Of a DNA stretch of 64,000 bases, positions 35,201 through 45,247 are shown piece after piece. The translations under genes and the position numbers were made by a program. The notes under the pieces were generated by a model, which searched no databases, had not been told where the DNA came from, and saw only the letters and a list, made by a program, of their open reading frames with translations. Each line of letters begins with the position of its first letter. The first letter of the stretch is position 1. The stretch is from Candidatus Gastranaerophilales bacterium (lineage in GTDB: Bacteria > Cyanobacteriota > Vampirovibrionia > Gastranaerophilales > Gastranaerophilaceae): contig CALUWK010000001.1 in assembly GCA_944324475.1 (NCBI GenBank), positions 89,744 to 153,743 on the forward strand, read 5' to 3'.

Positions 35201-38200
35201 ATATTTTTTCAATTTCTCCAATAAGTTCTTCTTGTTTGAATAGGTTTTTTTCAATATAGGTTATAATTTTAGTTTCTTTAATTTCTTTTGAATATTTTTC
35301 TTTTGCCTCTGAACTTACAATAATGACAGGTGTATTTTCATATTCAGGATTTTTTCTTAGTTTTTTTATAAATTCAAATCCGTTCATTTCAGGCATTTGT
35401 ACATCTGAGATTATTAAATCATATTTATTTTTTTGTGTTTTTTCGAGTGCTTTAATTGGGTTTGTTGCTGTTGCAATGTTGTATCCGTAGTTGGATAGAA
35501 TATTTTTTTGTAAAATTCTTGTTGTATGAGAATCGTCAACTATTAATATTTTATATTTAAAATTGTTTTGAGTTTTAATGATACCGTTTTTAGTTATTAT
35601 TTTACTTTTAATTTTTTTGGAATTAACTGTATTTATAATATCTGATATATTTAATATTAGGCACGCTTCACCGTTTGCAAGAGTGGTTATGCCTGAAATG
35701 TGCCTGATTTTATATAATGGGGGAGCGAGTTTTTTGTGGACGATTTCTTGGTCTGAAATTAGTTTTTCTACTATAATACCAAAGGCAGTGTTGTCTGTTT
35801 CTATAATTAATAGAGTATATTTATTTGTTTCTCTTGCAACGTTGTCAAAATTTAAAATTTGAGACAATGTGTAAATTGCTATAGCTAAGCCATCGTATAT
35901 ATAATAGTTTCTGTTGTCTTTTTCAAAAATTTCATCTGAATTGACTCTTACAATGGTTTTAATAACCGATGTTTCAATAGCGTATAATTGTGATTGTTCT
36001 TCAATAATAAATACTTTTTTTGTAGCAACTGTTGCAGGCAGAATTATTCTAACTATCATGCCTTTGTTTATTTCTGAAAATACATCAACTCTGCCGTTTA
36101 GTTGGTTTATTTTTGCATTAACTATATCAAGTCCAAGACCTCTGCCTGATAATTCCGTTACAAAATCTTCGGTTGAAAAACCTGGATAAAAGATTAGATT
36201 TGTTAATTCTTCGTCGCTTATCGCATTTAGTTCATCTTGTGTTAAAAGTTTTTTTTCAAGGGCTTTTGCTTTAATTTTTTCAATATCAAGACCCCTGCCA
36301 TCGTCTTTAACGTCTATTATTATTTTATTATCTTTGTATGAAGCGTTAATTTCTATTTTTCCAATTGGGCTTTTTTTAAATTTTTTTCTTGTTTCTATAT
36401 CTTCAATGCCATGGTCAATAGAGTTTCTTATAATATGCATTAGAGGTATCTTTATTTCTTCGATAATTGTTTTGTCTGCAGTTATATCTGAGCCTTCTAT
36501 AATTAAATCAATTTTTTTATTTTTGTCGCGTGCAATGTTGTGAACCATTCTTGGAAAAAGTTGAAAAATGGTTGAAAGAGGCAAAATTCTCATATTTTTA
36601 ACCATTGTTTCAATTTCTGTTGTGGTTGAATTAAGTTTTGTTTCGCTTTCTTGCAGTTGTTTGAATAAAACAGACATTTCTTTCATAAGGTGTGTTATTT
36701 TTTCTTGGTGTTGTTCTGCAAGGGTGCACAACTGTTTGTTGTATGCTATTATTTTTCTGTAATCCTGCATTTCACCGTTAATTGGATTTGATAAATATTT
36801 TTTGTCAAAATATTTTATGTAATATCCCATTTTAACAAAGTTTTTTTGCCAGTCGGCTAAATCATTACTTATTTTTTTGGCGAGTGATAATTGTTCATTA
36901 GTTTTAATTTTTGAAACTATCAACTCACCTATTTGGCTAACTAAATTATCAAGTTTTGCTGAATCAACTCTTAGGGTTTTAATTTCCGTGTTAGTTATTG
37001 TATTTAAAATTTCTTTTTGGGTTAGTTCTTTTGTAGTTTGAGGTTTATTATATTTTTCATTTTGTTTTTGATTTTGAAATTTTGCCATTGTTTTAATGAC
37101 ATCAGTTTTTATTAATGCTTCTTTTATTTGTTGCTCGTCATTTGATTTTATTGAATTTAAAATTTCTTTTATACCTAGTGTCACGTCATGAGTGGTTGTT
37201 ATGTTTGTATTTTTATATACTTCAAGTATCTCTTTTATATTTTTGTATGCGTTTTTTGTTTGTTCTGTATTTTCTTTTGAAATTAAATCATTTATTAAAT
37301 CTATGATTTCTTTTGAAAAACTATTATTAAGTTCAAGCAGGGGGAGCCTTTCAATTATTTCATTAATTTTTTCATCTTTTGGAGAATTAATTTGATAAAT
37401 TTGAGGTTTGTTTGATTGATCGTTTTCCTTTAATTTTTCTTCAACTATTTCAAAATATTCTTTTCTTGGTATGTTTTCTTTATTTGTATATTGAATAATT
37501 GCTTCAATTAATGCTGTTACACAATTATTTACCTCAAGAAAAGAAAATTCTTTGTTGTCTGAGTTTCTGAATTTATCCAGAGAATTTAAAATATTTTGTG
37601 CAAGGTTTTTAAATGAAGATGTGATTTCTGAATCTATAGTTGTTATTGTACCTTCAAAGGATTTTATATTATTTTCAATTTCAAAAATTCTTTCAAAATT
37701 TTTGGTTTTTCTAACGTATGAAATTGTATATAAAATATCAATTAAAATACTTTCAATTTTTTCAAATTTCTCTAAAAATTCTTTTTTTACGGGGTTATCT
37801 TCAATTTTTTTGTTTGAAGGTTGAAATTCTTTATTATTTATAATATTTTCAAGTTTTTCAATATAATTTTTGGTTTCGGGCGTTTTGTATTCTTCTTTTT
37901 TGATTACCGTTTTATTAATTAATGAAGAAATAAATTCTAAACATTCCGAGATTGTATCTGCTATATTTGACGACATTATGAGTTTGTTTTCTTTAATTAA
38001 ACTTATAATGTCTTCGATTTTATGAGCTATGTTTTGTATGTCTTCAAAACCTAACATTCTAGCTGAGCCTTTTAGGGAGTGCGCATCTCTAAAAAGTTGC
38101 ATAGCTATTTCTATATTTGAGCTATCTTTTTCAAGCATTAAAAGTTTTCCATCCATTGATGAAATTATTTCCATACTTTCTTGCTGAAAAATATTTAATA

Positions 38201-38231
38201 TTTCATTTAATTCTTCTTTTTGAAATTCCAT
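35187..38231 (-). CDS. CheA-type hybrid histidine kinase with receiver
   Basis: A 1014-residue chemosensory kinase. An Hpt domain with the phospho-His in DAHSLKGSA (about 48) is at the N-terminus. A long helical linker fills 130-420, a CheA dimerisation region lies at about 425-555, and a HATPase at about 560-725 has the N-box HIIRNSIDHGIE and DDGRGLD. A CheW-like domain is at about 730-865, and a receiver at 890-1010 has the Asp in SDVQMP. The added receiver resembles PixL/PilL-type kinases of cyanobacteria that steer type IV pili. The usual P2 domain is not evident. MCP follows upstream on the same strand (15 bases). Confidence 0.92.
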   Translation of the reverse strand: MEFQKEELNEILNIFQQESMEIISSMDGKLLMLEKDSSNIEIAMQLFRDAHSLKGSARMLGFEDIQNIAHKIEDIISLIKENKLIMSSNIADTISECLEFISSLINKTVIKKEEYKTPETKNYIEKLENIINNKEFQPSNKKIEDNPVKKEFLEKFEKIESILIDILYTISYVRKTKNFERIFEIENNIKSFEGTITTIDSEITSSFKNLAQNILNSLDKFRNSDNKEFSFLEVNNCVTALIEAIIQYTNKENIPRKEYFEIVEEKLKENDQSNKPQIYQINSPKDEKINEIIERLPLLELNNSFSKEIIDLINDLISKENTEQTKNAYKNIKEILEVYKNTNITTTHDVTLGIKEILNSIKSNDEQQIKEALIKTDVIKTMAKFQNQKQNEKYNKPQTTKELTQKEILNTITNTEIKTLRVDSAKLDNLVSQIGELIVSKIKTNEQLSLAKKISNDLADWQKNFVKMGYYIKYFDKKYLSNPINGEMQDYRKIIAYNKQLCTLAEQHQEKITHLMKEMSVLFKQLQESETKLNSTTTEIETMVKNMRILPLSTIFQLFPRMVHNIARDKNKKIDLIIEGSDITADKTIIEEIKIPLMHIIRNSIDHGIEDIETRKKFKKSPIGKIEINASYKDNKIIIDVKDDGRGLDIEKIKAKALEKKLLTQDELNAISDEELTNLIFYPGFSTEDFVTELSGRGLGLDIVNAKINQLNGRVDVFSEINKGMIVRIILPATVATKKVFIIEEQSQLYAIETSVIKTIVRVNSDEIFEKDNRNYYIYDGLAIAIYTLSQILNFDNVARETNKYTLLIIETDNTAFGIIVEKLISDQEIVHKKLAPPLYKIRHISGITTLANGEACLILNISDIINTVNSKKIKSKIITKNGIIKTQNNFKYKILIVDDSHTTRILQKNILSNYGYNIATATNPIKALEKTQKNKYDLIISDVQMPEMNGFEFIKKLRKNPEYENTPVIIVSSEAKEKYSKEIKETKIITYIEKNLFKQEELIGEIEKIFNPD

Positions 38232-38246
38232 TTAAAAGCCTTAAAT

Positions 38247-39296
38247 TTAAACGATAGATTGTTTTAAATCGTTAGAAGCAGATTCAATTTTTGAAAAAAT
38301 TGTTTCATTTTCATCTGTAATTTTTTGACTTTCTTCAACAATTTGAGAAATTTCTTTCATATAATTGTCTGTTGTTTTTGAATCTGTTTGAATTTGTTTG
38401 GATGAAATTATTATTTCTTTCATATTGGTTGAAATTTCATTCATGACATTTATTAATTGTTCTATATTTTCACTTATTATGTGAGCATGTTCAAGTCCTG
38501 ATTCTATTTCTTTTGTTCCTTCTTCTGTTGCAAGAACGGTTGAATTAGCGGTTTGTTGTATATCGTTAATAAGTGAAATAATTTTTGTTGTTGCTTGTTT
38601 TGATTCATCTGCGAGTTTTCTGATTTCAGAAGCAACAACGGCAAAGCCTTTACCGTGTTCACCTGCTCTTGCTGCTTCAACTGCTGCGTTTAGTGCGAGC
38701 AAATTGGTTTGTTCGGCTATATCTTCCACGAGCCCTATAGTTGATGAAATTGATTGAACAAAATCGGAAAGTTCAAGTATTAATTCTGCTATTGTTTGAA
38801 TTTTATGTCTTATTGAAAACATTTTTTCTATATTTGTTTTAACTGCTCCGTATTCATTGTTTGTAAAATTTAAAGATTGGTTAGTTTTTTCTTGTGTTAA
38901 GTCAGTTAATTCTTTCATGTTTTGTGAATATTTTTGAAGATTTTCGATTATATTTATAGCATCTTTTATTTTTGAATTAGAAATTATATTATTTTGTTTT
39001 TGAGAGTTATTTATATTTTGTATGGTTTCTATCTCTGTGATGGTTGTGTCTGTTGTTGATGTAATAATGTTGTCAATTAGCCTTTTGATATCGTTTTTGT
39101 TGTACTCAAAAACTAAAAAAGTAATCAGATATAGTACTCCAAGTGTTACTCCAAATTCAATCATACCAAAATCTTGAAAATAAACTACGTAAAAAATAAC
39201 CGTAAGAATTATAAATATGGCTGTGCAGTTTATTATTTGCCTTTTTATGAGTTCTTTTGTGATATTAATTTTGTTTTTTTCTACTTCTTTTGACAT
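38247..39296 (-). CDS. methyl-accepting chemotaxis protein without periplasmic domain
   Basis: A 349-residue receptor. Two N-terminal membrane helices (about 20-40 and 46-68) have almost no loop between them, so there is no external ligand-binding domain. The signalling hairpin is at about 190-230 with the hallmark [16 protein letters not shown] and [13 protein letters not shown]. It is directly upstream of the CheA gene and probably anchors the array or senses an internal or membrane signal. Confidence 0.93.
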   Translation of the reverse strand: MSKEVEKNKINITKELIKRQIINCTAIFIILTVIFYVVYFQDFGMIEFGVTLGVLYLITFLVFEYNKNDIKRLIDNIITSTTDTTITEIETIQNINNSQKQNNIISNSKIKDAINIIENLQKYSQNMKELTDLTQEKTNQSLNFTNNEYGAVKTNIEKMFSIRHKIQTIAELILELSDFVQSISSTIGLVEDIAEQTNLLALNAAVEAARAGEHGKGFAVVASEIRKLADESKQATTKIISLINDIQQTANSTVLATEEGTKEIESGLEHAHIISENIEQLINVMNEISTNMKEIIISSKQIQTDSKTTDNYMKEISQIVEESQKITDENETIFSKIESASNDLKQSIV

Positions 39297-39361
39297 ATTT
39301 CACCTTTTAATAAAAAAATGTATAATTATATTATATAAAATTATGTTAAATAAGTTAAGCT

Positions 39362-40783
39362 ATGATAAAAAAAGTAATTATTATAGATGATAGTTCAACG
39401 GCTCTTAATCTTTTAAAAGCAACATTTGAAAATTCTCTTTGGGAAGTGTATGTGACTAAAAGTGCACCAGAAGCCTATGATTTAATATTTAAAGTTGCTC
39501 CGGATTTGATTGTTACTGATGCTATAATGCCTGTTATGGGTGGGTTTCAGTTGGTTAAGGCAATTAGAAAAAATGAAAAAATTTCAAAAATTCCTGTTAT
39601 AGTTTATAGCGTTTTATCTGAAAATAATGCTAAATATTATATGAAAGAGGATTTGATTGAGTATTTTTTAACAAAAGATAATAATTATGATGATTTAATA
39701 AAACTTGCAGATGAAATAACAAAAAAATACCCTTTAGATGATGTTTATAAAGAAGAAATTTTAAAAGAAAAAGCTGAAGTTAAAGAAAATTTAGATAAAA
39801 TAGTTCAAGAATCGGTTGAGATTGAGGAGCCACAAGTAGAGGTGGAGCCGGAGATTGATTTTGAATTATTGGAAAACGAGATAAAAGAAAATTGTGATTA
39901 TTCATCGGAAGATAAAAAAATATTTTCTGATTTATTTAAGGTTTTGTATCCTTTGTTAAGTTATGATTTAATGGTAGTTTTTCCTCATTGTAATGAAGAA
40001 AATAAAAAAATAGTTTATTTTGATATAAAAGATATACTTTTAAGTCGCCTTTTTCAGAGTTTTTTATTAAATAAATTAAAAGCTGATGATTTTGTTTTGT
40101 TTAAAAAATATGCTCCAAGTTTAAAGACTATAGCAAAAGAGGATGAATTTGCTTCAAAAGTTGAGTTTAATTTTGAATATAAAAGTACAAAGACTGCTTT
40201 TGTTGCTTTTTATTCTCAAAAAGAAAATAAGTGGCAAAATGAAAGCAACCTAGAGTCAATTAAAAGAGTTCTTGAAAAATTATTTAAAAATCGGTACATA
40301 GAAAAATTTTTAAAACATAGCAAAAAAGACGGAATATCTAGTAGGTATTATTCAAATAAGTTGGATTTAGATATTTATAATAAATTTGAAAATGAAGAAA
40401 AAAATTCTTTTGTTGGAATTCTTGATATAACGAATTTTTCTGATTTAAAGGCGAATCTTTCTGTTGAGGAATTGGATATAGTAAATTCTAAAATATCTCA
40501 AAAAATTATAAATTATATTGATAAAGATGAATTTGTTTTCAAAAATGATGAAGATGAGTATATTATAATAATTTACGCAAAAAATGAAAATCGCGCTGCT
40601 TATAAATTTAATTGTATTGTAAGATTGCTTGATGAAATTTTATATAATACATATAGAATAGAATCTGTGGTTGGGGCAAGTTGTTGTATAATAGATAAAG
40701 TTTTTAATATAAATGAAGCCAAAAAAACAGCAAGGGTAGCCCTTGAATTTACAAATGCAATTGATAGGGTGGTGGTTCAATAG
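39362..40783 (+). CDS. receiver-pseudoGGDEF response regulator
   Basis: A 473-residue protein. A complete receiver lies at 1-120 (IIDDSS, the phospho-acceptor Asp in VTDAIMP, Lys in FLTKD). An acidic linker follows, then a domain of unknown type (about 180-310), and a C-terminal degenerate GGDEF domain at about 320-470. That domain starts like a GGDEF (KKDGISSRYY), but its signature reads KNDEDEY. It overlaps the CheW-like gene by one base and stands opposite the MCP gene, so it is probably phosphorylated by the neighbouring CheA. Confidence 0.78.
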   Translation: MIKKVIIIDDSSTALNLLKATFENSLWEVYVTKSAPEAYDLIFKVAPDLIVTDAIMPVMGGFQLVKAIRKNEKISKIPVIVYSVLSENNAKYYMKEDLIEYFLTKDNNYDDLIKLADEITKKYPLDDVYKEEILKEKAEVKENLDKIVQESVEIEEPQVEVEPEIDFELLENEIKENCDYSSEDKKIFSDLFKVLYPLLSYDLMVVFPHCNEENKKIVYFDIKDILLSRLFQSFLLNKLKADDFVLFKKYAPSLKTIAKEDEFASKVEFNFEYKSTKTAFVAFYSQKENKWQNESNLESIKRVLEKLFKNRYIEKFLKHSKKDGISSRYYSNKLDLDIYNKFENEEKNSFVGILDITNFSDLKANLSVEELDIVNSKISQKIINYIDKDEFVFKNDEDEYIIIIYAKNENRAAYKFNCIVRLLDEILYNTYRIESVVGASCCIIDKVFNINEAKKTARVALEFTNAIDRVVVQ

Positions 40784-41826
40784 TGCAGAATAATATAACC
40801 GTTTCAGACAGAAATTTTATAGAAACGAATGAATCTCAAAATTTAGATGAATATTATACTTTAATTGAAATAAACGAAAAAATTTTTGGAATAAAGACAA
40901 AAAATGTTCTTGAAATAGTTAAAGTTATGGAGCTTGATTATCCGAATAAAATGCCATCTTGTATTTTAGGAATAGTTGAATATGAGCAAACCCCTATAGG
41001 TGTAATTGATTTAAGAGAAGTTTTTAAAAGTAAAAGAATTATTTATGATCTCAGTGCAAAAATTTTGGTTTTAAAAACGAAAAAAACAATGATTTCAATA
41101 ATTTGTGATAAAGTTTTAGATATTAAAAAATTGAATAAAGAAAAAATTCATCCTTTGCCCTATCAAAAACAAACTGATTTTTATGAAGGTTTGTATATAA
41201 ATGAAAATGAAAATGTTTATATTTTAAATATTGAAAACATAGTTTCTTATATAGAATCCAATCCTGAAGTTTTTGAGAATAATCTAGACAGATTAAGTTA
41301 TATTGTTGATGATGAGCATTCAAAGAAAATATTAGCAGAAAGAAAAAATTTTTTATTGAAAGTTACGGATGATATTCCTGTAATTACTCCATTATATGAT
41401 AGAGGCGTGTCTTTTATAATTAATAATGTTAAATATTATATAAATATGGCAAGCGTTAAAGAATTTTTTAAGGTCAATAATTCTAAATTTATTAAGGTTC
41501 CAAGCACGCCTGATTATATTTTCGGGCTTATAAATATAAAGGGTGATTATATAACAGTTATTGATATAAGAAGGTTTTTTAATACTTCAAAAACTCAAAT
41601 TAAGGAAAAATCAACTATCATTATTTTAAATTCAAGTGAATATAAAATAGGAATTTTAGCAGATGAGATTTGTGAAAGTATGAATGTTGATTTTGAGGAA
41701 ATTTTGCAAAACAGACTGAATTCTCAAGAAGAAAATAAAATGCTTGAATTTGTAAAAGATGAAGAAATTTATCAAGTTCTTGATGCTGAAAAACTACTTC
41801 AAGATGAGCGTTTGACAATTTGTTAA
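40783..41826 (+). CDS. tandem CheW-domain protein
   Basis: A 347-residue protein with two CheW-like domains (about 20-160 and 200-345). Both show the strand GILADEI/SIICDKV-type pattern and the middle connector has KILAERKNFLLKV. It starts with GTG at 40783, overlapping the stop of the receiver gene as TAGTG. CheW links receptors to CheA. Two domains in one chain resemble CheW of pilus or surface-sensing systems. The 3' end overlaps the convergent Maf gene by 33 bp. Confidence 0.85.
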   Translation: MQNNITVSDRNFIETNESQNLDEYYTLIEINEKIFGIKTKNVLEIVKVMELDYPNKMPSCILGIVEYEQTPIGVIDLREVFKSKRIIYDLSAKILVLKTKKTMISIICDKVLDIKKLNKEKIHPLPYQKQTDFYEGLYINENENVYILNIENIVSYIESNPEVFENNLDRLSYIVDDEHSKKILAERKNFLLKVTDDIPVITPLYDRGVSFIINNVKYYINMASVKEFFKVNNSKFIKVPSTPDYIFGLINIKGDYITVIDIRRFFNTSKTQIKEKSTIIILNSSEYKIGILADEICESMNVDFEEILQNRLNSQEENKMLEFVKDEEIYQVLDAEKLLQDERLTIC

Positions 41827-43725
41827 GTCTTTTATGTATGAATTAATATATTTTTTTGTAAAAAGAGCTTGATCAAGTATTTTTTTTAAAGCTTCGTTTG
41901 TTGTTTTTATTTCTTTTTTGTAATCTGTTTTGATTATTTCTGCAAAATTATGCAAAAAAACTAATGTAACAAGTTTAAGGTCATTATCTTTTTTAAGTGA
42001 AATTATTTGGTATAAAAGTTCTTCTTGTTTTTGAATAAGTTTTTTGGAATTTTGAGTAAAGACTTTTTTAATTTCCAATTCTTTTAGAATTTTTTGCACT
42101 AAACTGGCAAGTTCTTCTATTGCGCTATTGAATATTTCCAGTTTTTCTTTCATGAGTTGAATTTTATTTTTTACAAAGGGTTTATCAATATTTGCTTCGT
42201 AATTATCTAAATTTGGTTTTTTAACAGGTTTTAATTGGGGGATTATGTTTTTTAAATCAATATTTTCAAAACCGTCAATTTGAGCTCCTCCGTTGGAGGA
42301 ATTTATCAATTTTATATTTGGCTTTTTTTCTTTTAATTCTTCACTTGCTTTAGAGAACCAGTCTATAAAAAGAGCATATCCTGTTTGAGTTGGAATGTTT
42401 TTACCATCTTGAGATTTAACGGTATAAATGTTACTATTTAAAAATTTTAAATTATTTTCTGCTACTTGATTAGCTTTTTCTTGAGTGTTTCTTTCAGTTT
42501 TGAAGGAAGATGCATATTTTTCAAAATTTGTGGTAATAATTTTAAATTTTTGTTCTTTTTCATCAAAAATACATTCTAAATCTTCAAATTGACTTCCTTT
42601 TGCGTAGCATTTTCCATCTTTGTAGGCTAAATCTTGACCACATAAAATGATTCTGTCAAACCCCATAATATATGCGCTCATCAGGGCTGTATAAGAGACT
42701 GTTCCGAGGGTTTTCAGGTCATCATCAATTTTAAGACAATCTCTTATCCAAGGATTGATAAAGTTTGCATCTGAGATGTAGTTGAAGGTTTTTTTGGTTT
42801 CCATTTGGGAGATTATAAAACTGCAAAAACTTTCCAGTATAAAGTAATAATCTTTAGTGTTTATCGTATCAAATTGTCTTACGGTATCTCCAACTTCTAT
42901 ATCAACAATAAAATCAGGTTTTATATTATATTGTTGTAATAATTTAATAGTAGGGTTTACTGCAAAAATTATGAATTTATCTTGATTTTCTTTAATTATT
43001 TCAATATTTTCTTTTAGAGAGGGTCCAGCTGAAAGACACAGTGCTGTCATGTCTTTGTTTTCATACAAGTCTTTAAGATCTTGTATATTGGGATTTTTTA
43101 TGATGTTTTTTAGGTTTTTAAAACTATTGAATATTGCTTTTGGGGCGTTTTTGATTAATGTATTTTGTGCTGCAAAGTGTTGCCCTTGGGCTTTTTGTAT
43201 TATTTTTATTATGTTTAAAATATCTTGATAAAATAATGCTTTATATGATGGTAAAAAACTTAAAGATATTTTTGTTTCAGGATTAGAAAATTTTGTTGTA
43301 TGTTCGTTTAACATTTTTTCATTAGAACAAATCACGACATTCTCTTTATATATCGCATCTATTTCGGCTATATTTAATACAAAGCTTAAAATGTCAATGT
43401 TTGGTTCATAAATTATTATTTTGGAGTCAATTGTGCTTATTTCGTCTGCTAAATATCCTAAGCCAAGTCCATAAACTACTCTTATTGTGTTTTTGTTTTC
43501 TTTGTTTTCAAGTTTTTCTATAATTTTTTTAGCTTCATTAACTGCACCTGTGTCGGCGTGTATTAAAAAATTATTATAGATTAAATTATATTCGTCTTTT
43601 TGGGTTTTGGTGACTTTTATGTTTGATTTTTCAAAATTTGACATTAAAATTTTATTGCAGAGCTCTTTATCGTATTTAGATATTTGTTTAAGATTTTTTT
43701 CAAGCACTTTATTTTCCATAGTCAA
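41794..43725 (-). CDS. motility accessory factor (Maf/DUF115, MptE-like)
   Basis: A 643-residue protein. The DUF115 domain is in the middle (about 190-420), where the signature ALCLSAGPSLKEN is followed by VNPTIKLLQQYNIKPDFIVDIE and the LCGQDLAYKDGKCYA segment. Maf proteins transfer pseudaminic or legionaminic acid to flagellin in Campylobacter and related bacteria; MptE-like enzymes share the fold. The position between chemosensory genes and exported proteins supports a role in flagellar glycosylation, but no nonulosonic acid genes are seen here. Confidence 0.82.
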   Translation of the reverse strand: MTMENKVLEKNLKQISKYDKELCNKILMSNFEKSNIKVTKTQKDEYNLIYNNFLIHADTGAVNEAKKIIEKLENKENKNTIRVVYGLGLGYLADEISTIDSKIIIYEPNIDILSFVLNIAEIDAIYKENVVICSNEKMLNEHTTKFSNPETKISLSFLPSYKALFYQDILNIIKIIQKAQGQHFAAQNTLIKNAPKAIFNSFKNLKNIIKNPNIQDLKDLYENKDMTALCLSAGPSLKENIEIIKENQDKFIIFAVNPTIKLLQQYNIKPDFIVDIEVGDTVRQFDTINTKDYYFILESFCSFIISQMETKKTFNYISDANFINPWIRDCLKIDDDLKTLGTVSYTALMSAYIMGFDRIILCGQDLAYKDGKCYAKGSQFEDLECIFDEKEQKFKIITTNFEKYASSFKTERNTQEKANQVAENNLKFLNSNIYTVKSQDGKNIPTQTGYALFIDWFSKASEELKEKKPNIKLINSSNGGAQIDGFENIDLKNIIPQLKPVKKPNLDNYEANIDKPFVKNKIQLMKEKLEIFNSAIEELASLVQKILKELEIKKVFTQNSKKLIQKQEELLYQIISLKKDNDLKLVTLVFLHNFAEIIKTDYKKEIKTTNEALKKILDQALFTKKYINSYIKDLTNCQTLILK

Positions 43726-43749
43726 TATGTTAGCATTAGTTGAGGAATT

Positions 43750-44349
43750 ATGGCAAACTTTAAAAATAAAATTCTGGTTCTAGTTTTTATATTGATGATG
43801 TTTTCAAATATTGCACCGATTATTGCTGATGAAAATAATCAAAAATTTAAGTCTGACGATTATGATAAGATATATTCATCGCTTGAAGAAGCGGATTTTG
43901 ATTATATTTTTGGAATTGATCCTTATCAGGCTGATGAATATACAGTTTATATGAGATCACCTTATCCTCTTTTTAGGAGTGGAGTTAATTTAATTTTTAA
44001 ATCAAAAAAAATACCTCCAGGATATTATCTTTTAACACCGAGAGAGAAAAATGGCAAAACTTGGATATTGTTTAAAGAAAATGGCAGAGTTTCTTATGTG
44101 ATTCCTGTTTATAAAGAGGATGTAGTTTATGAAGGTTTTTATGAAGAAAAGTTTCCAAGAAAAAAGCCTACTTTTTTTGAGAAAATTGGAAAAAAAACAA
44201 TGGATTTTATAGGTACTAAATGGGGTAAAAAAAATCAAAGAACTCCTATACCTGAAGCATATATCGAGTTTAATGATGCAGGGAGTTATTGGGATATGGT
44301 ATTATATTATGGAATGAAAAAATATTATATTCTTTTCAAAAAAGATTAA
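43750..44349 (+). CDS. exported hypothetical protein
   Basis: A 199-residue protein with a signal peptide (about 1-26, MANFKNKILVLVFILMMFSN, ending near IIADE). The rest is rich in Tyr, Phe and Lys, beta-looking, with RSPYPLFRSGVNLIFKSK and a basic segment (PRKKPTFFEK). No family recognised. GAGGAA lies before the ATG. It is followed 14 bases later by another exported protein, likely one transcript. Confidence 0.7.
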   Translation: MANFKNKILVLVFILMMFSNIAPIIADENNQKFKSDDYDKIYSSLEEADFDYIFGIDPYQADEYTVYMRSPYPLFRSGVNLIFKSKKIPPGYYLLTPREKNGKTWILFKENGRVSYVIPVYKEDVVYEGFYEEKFPRKKPTFFEKIGKKTMDFIGTKWGKKNQRTPIPEAYIEFNDAGSYWDMVLYYGMKKYYILFKKD

Positions 44350-44363
44350 ATAAGGAAAAATAA

Positions 44364-45239
44364 ATGAAAAAAAGTATAATTTTATTTGTGGCGATTTTTT
44401 TGGTAGTTAGTTCTGAAGTTTTTGCTTTTGAGGTCCCGTTTATGAATAGAACTCCTCAAAGGGAGATTAAAATTCTTCTAAAAGAACATAATAAAGCTAT
44501 GGAAAATCGTAATATTGAGCAAATTAAAACTTTTTATGATAAAGATTATTTAAGCGCAGACGGGTTTGATATTGATGATTTAATTACTATGCTTGAAAAA
44601 ACTTATGATGCTTATGGCAATATTAAGTATAAAACTAAAATTAATAATATTAGCGCATTTGATAATTGGGCTATTGTTCAAATGTCAGATACATCCAGTG
44701 CTAAAGTTTATCCTGATAATGATAGAAAATATAAGGATAAAGCAGGAAGGTTAGATGGTAAAAGTTCTTATGTGGTGTATTTGAATAAAACTAATGACGG
44801 TTGGAAAATTGTTTCAGATGAGATTTTAATGGAAGAAACATCTCTTAAATATGGTATTGCAAATAAAATAGATATGGAACTTATAACTCCTGTTTTTGTT
44901 AAAAATGGTAAAGAATATGATCTTTCTTTAAAAATGAATAAACCTGAAGATATAGTTGCATTGGCTTCTATTTCAAGGGAAGAAATTGTATATCCTCCTG
45001 CGGATTATCAGGAGAAATTTAGGAGAGTGCCTGATGAAGGTGATTTGGAGCGTTTAGTTAGGGCAAATAATAAGAATCTTGACGAGTATGCAATAGCTTC
45101 AATAGGATTTACTAAGGTTTCTGTTAATGAGGAGGAGTTAAGGGCAAGAATTGAAGTTTTAGGTATGGCATATATTATGAAAAGAATTAATATGGAAAGA
45201 GTCAAGGGAATTAAATCAACTCTTGTTGAGAATAAATAA
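44364..45239 (+). CDS. exported SnoaL/NTF2-like protein
   Basis: A 291-residue exported protein: a signal peptide ends near EVFA (about 21), and residues 40-155 show an NTF2-like pattern. That pattern comprises a helix with LLKEHNKAMENRN, then IKTFYDKDYLS and later DGWKIVSDEI. The C-terminal 130 residues are of unknown type. NTF2-like domains bind small molecules or serve as stress-related modules; the role here is unknown. It is followed by lspA nine bases later. Confidence 0.75.
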   Translation: MKKSIILFVAIFLVVSSEVFAFEVPFMNRTPQREIKILLKEHNKAMENRNIEQIKTFYDKDYLSADGFDIDDLITMLEKTYDAYGNIKYKTKINNISAFDNWAIVQMSDTSSAKVYPDNDRKYKDKAGRLDGKSSYVVYLNKTNDGWKIVSDEILMEETSLKYGIANKIDMELITPVFVKNGKEYDLSLKMNKPEDIVALASISREEIVYPPADYQEKFRRVPDEGDLERLVRANNKNLDEYAIASIGFTKVSVNEEELRARIEVLGMAYIMKRINMERVKGIKSTLVENK

Positions 45240-45247
45240 GGACAAAA

